This document shows, in pieces, positions 1-8,334 of a DNA stretch of 64,000 nt. A program made the translations under genes and the position numbers. Every line of letters starts with the position of its first letter. Within the stretch, counting starts at the first letter, position 1. The stretch is from assembly GCF_002954775.1 (NCBI RefSeq), contig NZ_PJME01000031.1:1-64000 (forward strand), written 5' to 3'. The notes beneath the pieces are model-generated. The model searched no databases. It was given only the letters and a program-made list of their open reading frames with translations, and was not told the DNA's origin. This DNA comes from Streptomyces geranii (lineage in GTDB: Bacteria > Actinomycetota > Actinomycetes > Streptomycetales > Streptomycetaceae).

Positions 1-164
1 CATCGCCCCCCGTGACCACCCCGCCGACCAAGCCCCCCCACCTGCCGCCGACCGGCAGCCGGGAGGAGTTGATCGCGGCCTCGGCAGTGAGCGTTGTGAT
101 GATCGCGGGCGGATTCGTCCTCTACAGGCGAGGCCGACGCGGCGGCCCGGGCGCCCACGAGTAG
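1..164 (+). CDS. C-terminal end of an LPxTG cell-wall-anchored surface protein (5' end outside window)
   Basis: Only the last 53 codons are present; the frame begins at base 3 and ends with TAG at 162-164. The visible tail has the order expected of a sortase substrate: a Pro/Thr-rich stretch, the motif LPPTG, a hydrophobic segment of about 18 residues, and a short Arg-rich tail ending GAHE. From family knowledge, such proteins are secreted and covalently linked to peptidoglycan after cleavage between T and G. The ectodomain, and so the function, cannot be seen. A strong hairpin follows 25 bases after the stop. Confidence 0.75.
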   Translation, partial: SPPVTTPPTKPPHLPPTGSREELIAASAVSVVMIAGGFVLYRRGRRGGPGAHE

Positions 165-188
165 CCCACGGCTGAATCACCGCCGACC

Positions 189-235
189 TGAAACGGCCCC
201 CCGTGCCCCCGCAAGGGGCACGGGGGGCCGTTTCA
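189..235. terminator. Strong bidirectional terminator hairpin
   Basis: An almost perfect inverted repeat of about 21 bp (TGAAACGGCCCCCCGTGCCC pairing with its complement) with a GCAA loop lies between two convergent genes, the LPxTG protein and the flavoprotein on the minus strand. Confidence 0.85.
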
Positions 236-270
236 GGGGCGCGGGGAACTGCGCGACCAGCCCCCACCGA
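235..270. repeat. Streptomyces dispersed intergenic repeat, copy 1
   Basis: The core GGGGCGCGGGGAACTGCGCG follows the terminator. The same core occurs inverted at about 37004-37028. I recognise it as a short repeat frequent at gene ends in many Streptomyces; its function is unknown. Confidence 0.6.
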
Positions 271-293
271 ACCCGCGGCAGAAAACGAACCGC

Positions 294-1592
294 CTACCCC
301 GCGGAGCGAGACCGCACAGCCTCCTCACGCCGCCCCGAAGCCGAAGCCGAAGCCGAGGCCGGCGCAGGCACCACCACCGCACCACCACCCCGCGCCCGCA
401 ACCGCCGCCGCACCCCCCGCACCAGCGTCTCCGCCGTGAACGTCGCCCCGTGCACGAACCGCATGGCGGGCCCGAACCCGGACGCCGTCACCAGCCCCGC
501 CAGGAACAGCCCGGGGTACGAGGACTCGAAGTGCCGCCCGACCGCGGGCGACCCGTCCGCCAACGTGCCCAGCCCGGCCCCGAGTTCCGCGTCCAGCAGC
601 CCCATCCGGTCCGTCGTCGCCCTGAACCCCGTTGCCGCGATGACGTGTTCGGTCTCCAGGGTGCTTCGCTCACCCGACCGGCTCACCGTCTCCAGCCGTA
701 CGCCACCCGCCCCGCCCGCCAACTCCCGGGCCTGTGCGACCTCCTGACCCAGCATCACCTCCACCGCCGGTTCGACCCGGGCCCGTACCCACCACGCGCC
801 CGCCGGACCGAGCGCCGTCGCCGCGATACGGGCGCGGGTCGGTTCGGGGAGGCGATGGTAGAGGCCGGGGCGTTCCGAGTAGAACCAGTTGCGCCAGCCG
901 CAGCCCAGGCCGCTGTGCGGGGCGCGGACCGAGCGCCACCAGGGGCGTTCCCACGCGGGCGGCACGTCGTTCCAGGTCAGCTGGTCCGCCCGGGCCAGCA
1001 CCCGTACGCGCGTGCCCTGTTCGGCGAGCAGGGCCGCCGTCTCCAGGGCCGCCTGGCCGCCGCCGATGACCGTGACGTCCCGGCCCCGGAAGCGGTCGAG
1101 TTCGCCGTGGTGGCTGCTGTGGGAGACCAGGTCGGGGTCGAGGCCGTGCAGCGCTGCCGGGATCTCGACGAAGGGGAGTACGCCGACCGCGAGGGCGACC
1201 GTCCGGGCGCGTACCGTCTGGCCGTCCTCCGTCACCGCCTCGAAGCCCCCGGCGACGGGCGCCACTCGCGTGATCGTCCGCTCGTCGACCTCGGGCACGG
1301 CGTTGCGGGCGAACCACTGGCCGTACGCGGCGAACATCTCCAGCGGGATCGGCTCCCCGTGCCGGGCCTCGACACCGCGCCCGGCGCAGTACGTGTCCAG
1401 GCGCCAGCGGCCGTCGGGGTCGGACAGGTTCGAGGCCCACGGCTCCGACTTGAGGTACATGCCCCGGGGCATGTGGTCCCGCCAGGACGCCATGGGCCGG
1501 CCGAACACGCGCTGCCGGAGCCCGGCACCGGCGGCATGGGAGGCGATGGACAGGCCGTAGGGGCCCGCGCCCACCACCAGCAGGTCGTACAT
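294..1592 (-). CDS. FAD-dependent monooxygenase-like oxidoreductase
   Basis: 432 aa. The N-terminus carries a dinucleotide-binding motif (VVGAGPYGLS, about residues 6-15) and a second Rossmann motif lies mid-protein (VIGGGQAALE), the arrangement of flavin monooxygenases and lysine/ornithine N-hydroxylase relatives (COG2072 type). An ATGFR motif near the C-terminus fits the same group. The start at 1592 was chosen because the conserved fold begins there. Its ATG overlaps the stop of the upstream ATP-grasp gene (TGATG), so the two are translationally coupled. Substrate unknown; the linkage suggests a tailoring step on the ATP-grasp product. The C-terminal about 20 residues are low-complexity Ala/Ser. 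Confidence 0.75.
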   Translation of the reverse strand: MYDLLVVGAGPYGLSIASHAAGAGLRQRVFGRPMASWRDHMPRGMYLKSEPWASNLSDPDGRWRLDTYCAGRGVEARHGEPIPLEMFAAYGQWFARNAVPEVDERTITRVAPVAGGFEAVTEDGQTVRARTVALAVGVLPFVEIPAALHGLDPDLVSHSSHHGELDRFRGRDVTVIGGGQAALETAALLAEQGTRVRVLARADQLTWNDVPPAWERPWWRSVRAPHSGLGCGWRNWFYSERPGLYHRLPEPTRARIAATALGPAGAWWVRARVEPAVEVMLGQEVAQARELAGGAGGVRLETVSRSGERSTLETEHVIAATGFRATTDRMGLLDAELGAGLGTLADGSPAVGRHFESSYPGLFLAGLVTASGFGPAMRFVHGATFTAETLVRGVRRRLRARGGGAVVVPAPASASASASGRREEAVRSRSAG

Positions 1593-3097
1593 CAACAACT
1601 GCTCGCTTTCTCGTCGTCGGTCAACGGACCGTCGGTCAGGGGACCGCCGGTCACGGGTACGTCGGTCACAGGGCCGCCGGCCCGGGGTGTGTCGGTCGGG
1701 GGACCGCCGTCCCGGGGCGCGTTGATCAAGGGACCGCCACTCATGGCACCGTCGTTCAGGGCGCCGTCGCTCCGAGCCCCGTCGTCCGAGGCACGGTCGG
1801 CCACCGGCACGTCGGCCGGCAGGCCGCCGGTCTCGGACGGCCGGGCGTCGGTGCCCTGCCGCACCACGCGCACCCGCACCCGCGACCGCGCGTCGTCCGG
1901 CACGCTCCGCTCGCACAGCCGGCGCAGCCGCGACGGCAGTCGCCGCCCCGCGTGCCGGGCCCACAGGGCCCACATCGCCCAGCCGGGACCCAGGTCGTCC
2001 GGCGCGTGCCAGGCCAGTTCGCGGCCGGCCGGTGCCGGGCGCAGCGCGCTGAGCGGCGCGTAGTTCTCCACCACGAACGCCCGCCCCGGCCGGGCCGCCC
2101 CCTCCGGCATCGGACGGTGGGTCAGATCCAGGTGCTGCGCGCGTACGACGTCAAGACCGGCCGTGTCGGTGAAGAGCCGGAACTGGGCGCCGGGGCGCGG
2201 GTTGAAGTCGAGCAGGTGGTAGCCGCCGGTGGTGGTGCAGCGGCGGTAGTCGAGGTCGAAGATGCCCCGGTAGCCGAGTTCGCCGATGAGCCGTTCGGTG
2301 AGCGCCCGTACCGGCGCGTTCGGCGTCCAGTGGCCCACCGCGGTCAGTCCGGCGGCGCGCGGCCAGGAGTGCAGCTTGCGCCCGGGGCCGCCGCCGCGCA
2401 CGGTTCCGGTGCGGTCGACGTACCCGTGGGAGAACCAGTCGAGGTCGGGCCCGGGCGGCAGGAACGCCTGGAGCAGCAGCCGGCTGCCCGCCTCCTCCGT
2501 ACGCAGATACAGCTCCCGCGCCTGCCGCGCCGAGCGCACGACGACCGTGGAGCGCAGCCCGCTGCCCGCCGGGAGCAGCCAGGGCCTGCTCCACTTCGCC
2601 ACCGTCGGCAGCCCGAGCCGCCAGGCAGCGGCGGCGGCCTCGGTCGCGCTGTCCGGGATCAGCGTCAGCGGGTGCGGTACGCCCACGGCCGCGCACACGG
2701 CGGCCAGTTCGGCCTTGTCGGCCACCCGTTCGGCCAGCGCGCCGGGCTGCTGCGGCAGCAGGAAGGCGGGCGCCAGCTCGTCCCGGGCGCGGGCCACCGC
2801 GACGGCGCTCGCGTCGTCGAGGGGGATGAGTACGGCGGGCCGCGCGACCTGGGCGGCCACCCGCAGTAGCGTGCGGGCGATGTCGGCCGGGCCCGCGCCG
2901 GGCGGCGGCGGGGGATGCAGCCGTCGTACGAAACGCGATCTGCGTACGGGACTTCCGGTCACGTCGGCGATCAGATGGACGTCGACGCCCGCCCGGCCGA
3001 GGGAGCGGACGGCGCCCAGCGTTCCGTGGTGAAAGGGATTCCGGTCGGTCCGCACCAGGACGGCGGGGACACGGGTGTCGAGGAGCGACACGGACAT
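1592..3097 (-). CDS. ATP-grasp carboxylate-amine ligase-like protein with repetitive C-terminal tail
   Basis: 501 aa. Residues 1 to about 390 resemble ATP-grasp enzymes, which join a carboxylate to an amine or other nucleophile through an acyl phosphate. The metal/ATP-binding block HLLDFNPRPGAQ near residue 300 is typical. The last 70 or so residues are unlike the rest: a degenerate 10-11 residue repeat of the form GGPxTDxPx, encoded by imperfect tandem repeats at about 1610-1800, probably disordered. First gene of a two-gene minus-strand operon with the flavoprotein, divergent from the GH26 gene. Substrates cannot be read from sequence. Confidence 0.75.
   Translation of the reverse strand: MSVSLLDTRVPAVLVRTDRNPFHHGTLGAVRSLGRAGVDVHLIADVTGSPVRRSRFVRRLHPPPPPGAGPADIARTLLRVAAQVARPAVLIPLDDASAVAVARARDELAPAFLLPQQPGALAERVADKAELAAVCAAVGVPHPLTLIPDSATEAAAAAWRLGLPTVAKWSRPWLLPAGSGLRSTVVVRSARQARELYLRTEEAGSRLLLQAFLPPGPDLDWFSHGYVDRTGTVRGGGPGRKLHSWPRAAGLTAVGHWTPNAPVRALTERLIGELGYRGIFDLDYRRCTTTGGYHLLDFNPRPGAQFRLFTDTAGLDVVRAQHLDLTHRPMPEGAARPGRAFVVENYAPLSALRPAPAGRELAWHAPDDLGPGWAMWALWARHAGRRLPSRLRRLCERSVPDDARSRVRVRVVRQGTDARPSETGGLPADVPVADRASDDGARSDGALNDGAMSGGPLINAPRDGGPPTDTPRAGGPVTDVPVTGGPLTDGPLTDDEKASSC
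1610..1800. repeat. Imperfect tandem repeats encoding the ATP-grasp tail
   Basis: Units built around 'gtcggt/ca..ggaccgccg' recur about every 30-33 bases and stay in frame with the ATP-grasp gene. They yield the GGPxTDxP-type peptide repeat. Confidence 0.65.
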
Positions 3098-3191
3098 GTT
3101 TTTTCGGGTTTCCTTCGGGTCGGTTCACTCGAAAGTCTTAGGCGCGGTGGCGGAATTCATATTTGTATGACTGAGTGTCAGTAGGTGAAAA

Positions 3192-3220
3192 GCAGGAGAA
3201 GGAGCAGGAGAAGGAGCAGG
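3192..3220 (+). promoter_or_regulatory. Tandem Shine-Dalgarno repeats before the GH26 gene
   Basis: A 12-base unit (GGAGAAGGAGCA) occurs just over twice immediately before the ATG, giving four GGAG/AGGAG ribosome-binding-like sequences in a row. Confidence 0.7.
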
Positions 3221-3221
3221 A

Positions 3222-4559
3222 ATGGCCCCACACAAGCGACGGGCGCGTACCGGACGGCTGGCGTTCATGGCGGCGGCGGTCGCCTTGTCGGCTGTCCTGA
3301 CGACGGGTCCGGGTCACGCCGTGGGCGCGGGGGTGGCCGATCCTCCCGTTCCCGTACCACCCACCGGGACGGTCGCCCCGGTCGACCCCGTGGCCCCCGA
3401 ACCCCCACTGCCGCCCGAGCCCCCCGAGCCGCCCAGACCCGAGCCACCGGAGCCCCCCGAGCCGCCGGAGCCCCCGAAGCTGCCCGCCTTCGGCGCGTAC
3501 GTCGACTACGACGGCGTCCGGGGCACGGCCAGGATCGCCGAGCTGAGCCGCTGGCTGGGCGGTGCCGACCTGACCGTCGGGCACACCTACCTGCCGGGGG
3601 ACCGGTGGAGCAACATCGAGGGCCTGCCCGGGTTCCTCGACGTGTGGGCGGACTGGCGGCGGGCCCAGGAGGACCGGCTGTTCGTCCTCAACGTGCCCAT
3701 GCAGGAGCGCAACGAGGAGGGCGTCTCCGACCGCGGGGTCCGCAGCCTGCTGCGGCGCGGCGCGGCCGGTCTCTACGATCACCACTTCCGCACCCTGGCC
3801 GAGCGGCTGGTCGAGCTTAAGATCCCGGACACCGTGATCGTGCTCGGCTGGGAGATGAACGGCATTACCTACACCTCTCGCTGCGGGCCGGACCCGGAGT
3901 CCTGGAAGAAGTACTGGAACAGGATCGTCACCACCATGCGGTCGGTGCCGGGCCAGAAATTCCGGTTCGACTTCAATCCGACCCGGGGCAAGGACGCCAT
4001 TCCCTGGACACAGTGCTATCCGGGTGACGACACGGTCGACATCATCGGCATGGACTCCTATGACCAGCCGCGCGGAATCTCGTTCGACGAGCAGATCAGT
4101 GAGCCGTACGGACTCCAGGCACATGTGGATTTCGCCAAGGCGCACGGAAAGCCCATTTCCTATCCGGAATGGGGGCTGTTCCGCAACGGCGACAACCCGG
4201 AGTACATGCGGCGCATGCTCGCCTGGATGGACGAGCACAAGCCGCTGTACAACACGCTGACCGACTACTGTCCGCACGGCGTCTGGCAGTGCGGCAGCAA
4301 TCCGCAGGCGTCCGAGGTGTACCGCCAGATCCTGACGGGCCGTAAGGACCCGGAGCCGACGGTGCCGACCCCGGAACCGACCGTCCCGACGACGCCCGAA
4401 CCGACCCCCGAGCCGCCGAAGCCCACGGACCCGGTGACCCCGCCGCCCGTGCCGCTGCGGCCGCCCAACTGCTCGCCGCTGGATCTGGGCGACTGGGTGG
4501 AGTACTGGCTCGGCGGGAAGCTGTGCCTGAAGTTCGACTGGTGGTCCCGCGGTCGGTGA
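3222..4559 (+). CDS. Secreted GH26-family glycoside hydrolase (beta-mannanase-like)
   Basis: 445 aa. Signal peptide (basic N-terminus, hydrophobic core to about residue 36), a Pro/Glu-rich linker (about 40-88), a GH26-like TIM-barrel domain (about 88-350), then a second Thr/Pro linker and a short Cys-containing C-terminal piece. The expected acid/base Glu is in GWEMNG (E211) and the nucleophile Glu in SYPEWG (E316), so the enzyme looks active. GH26 enzymes cleave beta-1,4 mannan or beta-1,3-xylan/glucan. Its place beside an exopolysaccharide operon suggests trimming or release of that polymer, though environmental mannan degradation is also possible. Confidence 0.8.
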   Translation: MAPHKRRARTGRLAFMAAAVALSAVLTTGPGHAVGAGVADPPVPVPPTGTVAPVDPVAPEPPLPPEPPEPPRPEPPEPPEPPEPPKLPAFGAYVDYDGVRGTARIAELSRWLGGADLTVGHTYLPGDRWSNIEGLPGFLDVWADWRRAQEDRLFVLNVPMQERNEEGVSDRGVRSLLRRGAAGLYDHHFRTLAERLVELKIPDTVIVLGWEMNGITYTSRCGPDPESWKKYWNRIVTTMRSVPGQKFRFDFNPTRGKDAIPWTQCYPGDDTVDIIGMDSYDQPRGISFDEQISEPYGLQAHVDFAKAHGKPISYPEWGLFRNGDNPEYMRRMLAWMDEHKPLYNTLTDYCPHGVWQCGSNPQASEVYRQILTGRKDPEPTVPTPEPTVPTTPEPTPEPPKPTDPVTPPPVPLRPPNCSPLDLGDWVEYWLGGKLCLKFDWWSRGR

Positions 4560-4581
4560 CCGCCCGGTGGCGGCGGGTCGT

Positions 4582-5733
4582 TCACGATCCGCCGCCACCG
4601 TTCGCGTTCTCCGCCCCACCGCCGTTTCCCTCACGTTCCCGCAGCCGGCGCAGGATCTCCTTGCCCCGGCTGCGGGCGGCGACGTCGCACACCACCGCCG
4701 ACATCAGCGGCGCGGTCAGCCGCCGGGCCAGCAACAGGCGCTGGTTGACGACGGGTTCGGGGCGCCAGTGGTACTTGTACGGCTCGTCCCCGCGCAGCAG
4801 ACTCAGCGTGCCGTGCCCGCCCGCCCCGGTGTGCTGGGCGCAGGCGTCGAGGAGCATCACGGCGACGTCCGCCTTGCGCTTCCGCAGGCCCGGATGGGCG
4901 CCGTACAGATAGCCGCCCGCGAGGCGTCCCGACAGCAGGGTCAGATCGACGGCGACCACGGTGTCGTCGAGGCGGAACTCGGTGACCACCGCGTCCCCCG
5001 AGCGGACCATCGGCCCGACCGACCGGGCGAGGTGCTCGCGGAACCGGGGCTGGAGATGCTCCGACGTCACCTTCCGTCCCTGCCACTGGAGTTGGTGCAG
5101 TTCGAGCAGCCGGGCCAGCGCCGCGTCGACCTCGTCCGGGCGCACGACGCGCCGCTCGACGCCGAGCGCGGTCAGCTTGCGCAGCTTGGCGCGGACCCGC
5201 TGGGCCTTGGAGGAAGGCAGCCGGGAGACCAGGTCGTCCATCGAGACGGCCGGGAGTTCCAGGCACAGGGAGTCCTTGACCTGGCGTCGGGGGCCACGCC
5301 AGCACTCGTACACCTGCTCGGCCGCGCCGCCCGGACGGACCTCGCGGAGGTCGATCAGCGCGGTGCCGGCGGCGGCGGAGAGGCCCTCGGCGAGGGCGGC
5401 GGCGGCCTCGTCGGCCGTGGCGTCGTCGAGGAGGACGTCACCGTAGTCGGAGATCGCACCGCCCAGCGGCACCAGGGCGGGCAGCGGACGGTGTACGCGC
5501 ATCAGCGGGGCGGCGGCGAGGAGTTCGCCCTCCGGGTCGCGGACCACGACGATCCGCAGCCGGCCCGGGACGCCGTACGACAGCCACCACGAGTGCAGCC
5601 AGGCGTGGCTCTGGAACGGGGTTGCCGCGCCGCACCGCTTGTACAACCGGCCCCAGGCCGGGGCGAGTTCGGCGAAGGCGGTCTCGTCGCTGACGACTTC
5701 GGCGCGCAGGGCGCCCGGTGCCGTGACCGTCAC
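4582..5733 (-). CDS. GNAT / CelD-BcsL-like acyltransferase
   Basis: 383 aa. Resembles the double-GNAT (FemAB-like) proteins annotated as cellulose biosynthesis protein CelD. Typical blocks are TPFQSHAWLHSWW near the N-terminus and a C-terminal GNAT core with GGYLYGAHPGLRKRKAD and a YKYHW motif. Likely transfers an acyl or aminoacyl group in the cytosol. The start is the GTG at 5733, whose codon overlaps the TCA (stop complement) of the Wzz-like gene, making this the last gene of the exopolysaccharide operon. Acceptor unknown; acylation of a polysaccharide precursor is an inference. The C-terminus is Gly/Asn-rich. Confidence 0.75.
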   Translation of the reverse strand: MTVTAPGALRAEVVSDETAFAELAPAWGRLYKRCGAATPFQSHAWLHSWWLSYGVPGRLRIVVVRDPEGELLAAAPLMRVHRPLPALVPLGGAISDYGDVLLDDATADEAAAALAEGLSAAAGTALIDLREVRPGGAAEQVYECWRGPRRQVKDSLCLELPAVSMDDLVSRLPSSKAQRVRAKLRKLTALGVERRVVRPDEVDAALARLLELHQLQWQGRKVTSEHLQPRFREHLARSVGPMVRSGDAVVTEFRLDDTVVAVDLTLLSGRLAGGYLYGAHPGLRKRKADVAVMLLDACAQHTGAGGHGTLSLLRGDEPYKYHWRPEPVVNQRLLLARRLTAPLMSAVVCDVAARSRGKEILRRLREREGNGGGAENANGGGGS

Positions 5734-6383
5734 AGCTGGCCGTGCGCGTCGGCGGCCACGGCCGGGCCCGGTACGGAGGCCGCGGGCGCCGCCTCCTCCG
5801 TACGCCGCCGGGGCCGCACCAGCAGCACCAGGCCGCCGAGCAGCCCGCCCGCGCTCGCGCCGACCAGCCCGGTCACCGCCGCCGAGGCCGAGGACGGGTC
5901 GGCGGGCTTCGCCGCGCGCGAGAACTGGAGCAGCTCGACGTGGGTGGAGTCCTTGGTGTCGTTGGCGTGCCGGGTGAGCGAGCGGGCCACCGCGTTGGCC
6001 ATGTCGGCGGCCAGCTCGGGGCGGGCGGAGGTGGCGGAGACGGCGACCATGGGCGCGTCCGGCGAGGTCGCCGTCTGCACGCTCTTCCGCAGCGTCGAGA
6101 TCGGTACGCCCGCCCACACCTGGGCGTCCCCGAGCACCGCGAGCTGCGTGGCGACCCGGCCGTACGCCTGCGCGAAGCCGAGCGCGGACGCCGGGTCGGA
6201 CTTCTCGGTCGGTACGGCGACGACGTAGCTGGTGGCCGTGTAGGTGGGGGCCTTGAAGGTGCCGTAGGCGCCGCCGAGGAGGCCGCCGAGTACGGCGCTG
6301 GCCGTGAGGAGGTACCACGCGGGCAGGACGCGGGTGCGGGTGAAGGGAGTGAGGCGGGGAACTCTGCTGGCGTTCTCGGTCAT
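5730..6383 (-). CDS. Wzz-type chain-length / polysaccharide co-polymerase-like membrane protein
   Basis: 217 aa. Two transmembrane segments bracket an extracytoplasmic region: about residues 21-42 (YLLTASAVLGGLLGG) and 166-189 (VTGLVGASAGGLLGGLVLLV), followed by a basic cytosolic tail. This is the layout of Wzz/YveK polysaccharide co-polymerases, without a fused tyrosine kinase. Such proteins set polymer length together with the polymerase. The stop overlaps the next gene's start, and the ATG at 6383 overlaps the glycosyltransferase stop. Confidence 0.75.
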   Translation of the reverse strand: MTENASRVPRLTPFTRTRVLPAWYLLTASAVLGGLLGGAYGTFKAPTYTATSYVVAVPTEKSDPASALGFAQAYGRVATQLAVLGDAQVWAGVPISTLRKSVQTATSPDAPMVAVSATSARPELAADMANAVARSLTRHANDTKDSTHVELLQFSRAAKPADPSSASAAVTGLVGASAGGLLGGLVLLVRPRRRTEEAAPAASVPGPAVAADAHGQL

Positions 6384-7540
6384 GAGGAGGGGACTCCCTG
6401 GGGTGAGGGGGACGGGGACGGGGTGGCGGAGGGGACGGTCGCGGCGTACACGTCCATCAGCTGGGCGGCGCTGCGGGTGATGTCGTAGTGGTGGGCGGCT
6501 GCGGGGGGTGTGCGGTCCTGCGGGCCCAGCGCGCGGGCCTCGGCGAGGGCGCGCGCGAAGGAGTCGGCGCCGCCGGGTACGCGGCGGGCGCCCCCGGCGG
6601 AGTCCGGGGGCAGGTCCTCGACCGCCGGGCAGGAGACGTACCGGACGGGCAGTCCGGCGGCCAGGCCCTCGACGACGGCGAGCCCGAAGGCCTCCTCCGG
6701 GCAGGGGGAGGCGAGCAGGTCCATCGCGGAGGTGAGGGAGGGCAGGTCGGGGCCGGGGGTGCCGTCCGGCACGTACGGGCGCTCGCCGGTGAACAGGACC
6801 CGGTCGGCGACGCCCGCCTCGTGCGCGGTGCGCCGGAGGGTGTGCTCCTCGGGTCCGCCGCCGACGAGCAACAGCCAGTAGTCGTCGGGGAGTTGGGCGA
6901 GCGCGTCGATGAGGTCGCCGAAGCGCTTGCCCGGTGCGAGGCGTCCGATGCCGCCGACGACGTACGCGCCCTCGGGCAGTCCGAGCCGCTCGCGGGTGCG
7001 GTGGCGGGCGACCGGGTCGAAGCGGAAGCGGGTCAGGTCGATGCCGTTGGGTACGACCTCGATCCGGGGCGCGGGCACACCCCAGCGGCGCAGCCGTTCG
7101 GCGACCGTGGGGGAGACGGCGACCGTGGCGCGGCCGAGGCGCTCGCTCGCGAGATACAGCGCGCGGACCCCGGCGGTCAGCGGCCGTCCCTCCATCTGCG
7201 AGTCGCCGAGGGAGTGTTCGGTGGCGACGATCCCGCGCACGCCCGCGAGCCGCGCGGCGAGCCTGCCGTACACGCAGGCCCGGTAGAGGTGGGTGTGGAC
7301 CAGGTCGTAGCGACCGGACCGGATGACGTCGACCAGGCGGGGCAGCGCGGCGAGATCCCGGTTGCCGGCCATGCCGAGGTGGACGACCCGGACGCCGTCG
7401 GCGACCAGCCCGTCGGCGACCGAGCCCGGGTTGGTGAGCGTCACGACATCGCAGTCGACCGGCAAGTGCCGCAGCAGCAGCCGGAGTTGCTGCTCGGCGC
7501 CGCCGACGCCGAGGCCGGTGATGACATGCAGGGCCTTCAC
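6380..7540 (-). CDS. GT4-family glycosyltransferase
   Basis: 386 aa. The N-terminal GT-B domain opens with VITGLGVGGAE. The nucleotide-sugar domain contains VPNGIDLTRF, IGRLAPGKRF, LLVGGGPE and the EAFGLAVVEGLAAGLPV block, with the E-x7-E pattern of retaining GT4 enzymes. Predicted to add a sugar to the lipid-linked repeat unit at the cytosolic face of the membrane. I chose the GTG at 7540 (VKALHV); an in-frame GTG at 7549 is also possible. The Pro/Ser-rich C-terminus runs into the next gene with a 4-base overlap. Confidence 0.85.
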   Translation of the reverse strand: MKALHVITGLGVGGAEQQLRLLLRHLPVDCDVVTLTNPGSVADGLVADGVRVVHLGMAGNRDLAALPRLVDVIRSGRYDLVHTHLYRACVYGRLAARLAGVRGIVATEHSLGDSQMEGRPLTAGVRALYLASERLGRATVAVSPTVAERLRRWGVPAPRIEVVPNGIDLTRFRFDPVARHRTRERLGLPEGAYVVGGIGRLAPGKRFGDLIDALAQLPDDYWLLLVGGGPEEHTLRRTAHEAGVADRVLFTGERPYVPDGTPGPDLPSLTSAMDLLASPCPEEAFGLAVVEGLAAGLPVRYVSCPAVEDLPPDSAGGARRVPGGADSFARALAEARALGPQDRTPPAAAHHYDITRSAAQLMDVYAATVPSATPSPSPSPQGVPSS

Positions 7541-7545
7541 CGCAG

Positions 7546-8334
7546 TCACACCCCCTCGACGGGCCGGCGCCGCAGCCGGTGCAGCCGGTACTTGAGGTGG
7601 AGGCGTACGGCGGTGTCGTTCTCGCCGATGTGCACGCGGGGGAGGACGTGGACGCCGTTGAGCGCGCCGGGGTTGATGGCGACGCCGTAGCCGTACCCGG
7701 CGTCGCGCACTGCGTCGGCGGCCCGCTGGTCGACGGTCCCGTACGGATAGCAGAAGCCGTCGACCGGAGCACCGCTCAACTCCGAGAGCACCGCTCTGCT
7801 CTCGGCGACCTCGGCGCTCAGCAGCTCGTCGTCCGCCTTCGTCAGGTCGACGTGCGTCAGCCCGTGCGAACCGATCTCGATCCCCGCCTCGGCAGCCGCA
7901 CGGATGCCGTCCGCCGTCAGCAGCGGCTTGCGCGGGCCCAGCGGGTCCCAGGCGTTCTCCCCGCCGAGCCGCCCCGGCAGCACGTAGAGGGTCGCGCCGC
8001 AGTCCCAACGCTCAAGCACCGGAAGGGCGTTGGTGAGGAAGTCGGCGTACCCGTCGTCGAAGGTCAGCCCGACAAGCCCGCGCCCTTCACCCCGGGCACG
8101 CGCGGCGAGCAGCTCGGCGACACCGACGCCCCGCAGTCCGCGCCGGTGCAGCCAGCGCAGCTGGGCGTCGAGGCGGTCGGGCGTGACCGTGATGCTGTAG
8201 GGGTCGTCCGAGCAGTCGCCCACCGAGTGGTACATCGCGATCCACGGGACGGACAGCGCGCCTCTTCGGGCCCGGTCAGCGGACGCGGTCGCGGCGGCGG
8301 GGACGGGCGTGGGTACGGGTGCGCTTGCGGGCAT
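7546..8334 (-). CDS. Polysaccharide deacetylase (NodB domain)
   Basis: 262 aa. NodB/CE4 motifs are clear: LTFDDGYADF (catalytic and metal-binding Asp pair), SHGLTHVDL (metal-binding His pair) and FCYPYG. These enzymes remove N- or O-acetyl groups from polysaccharides. No signal peptide is obvious, so it may act on lipid-linked intermediates in the cytosol. The annotated start overlaps the MurJ-like gene by 59 bases and the first 25 residues are low-complexity; a later start near the conserved VPWIAMYHSV block is possible. Confidence 0.85.
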   Translation of the reverse strand: MPASAPVPTPVPAAATASADRARRGALSVPWIAMYHSVGDCSDDPYSITVTPDRLDAQLRWLHRRGLRGVGVAELLAARARGEGRGLVGLTFDDGYADFLTNALPVLERWDCGATLYVLPGRLGGENAWDPLGPRKPLLTADGIRAAAEAGIEIGSHGLTHVDLTKADDELLSAEVAESRAVLSELSGAPVDGFCYPYGTVDQRAADAVRDAGYGYGVAINPGALNGVHVLPRVHIGENDTAVRLHLKYRLHRLRRRPVEGV

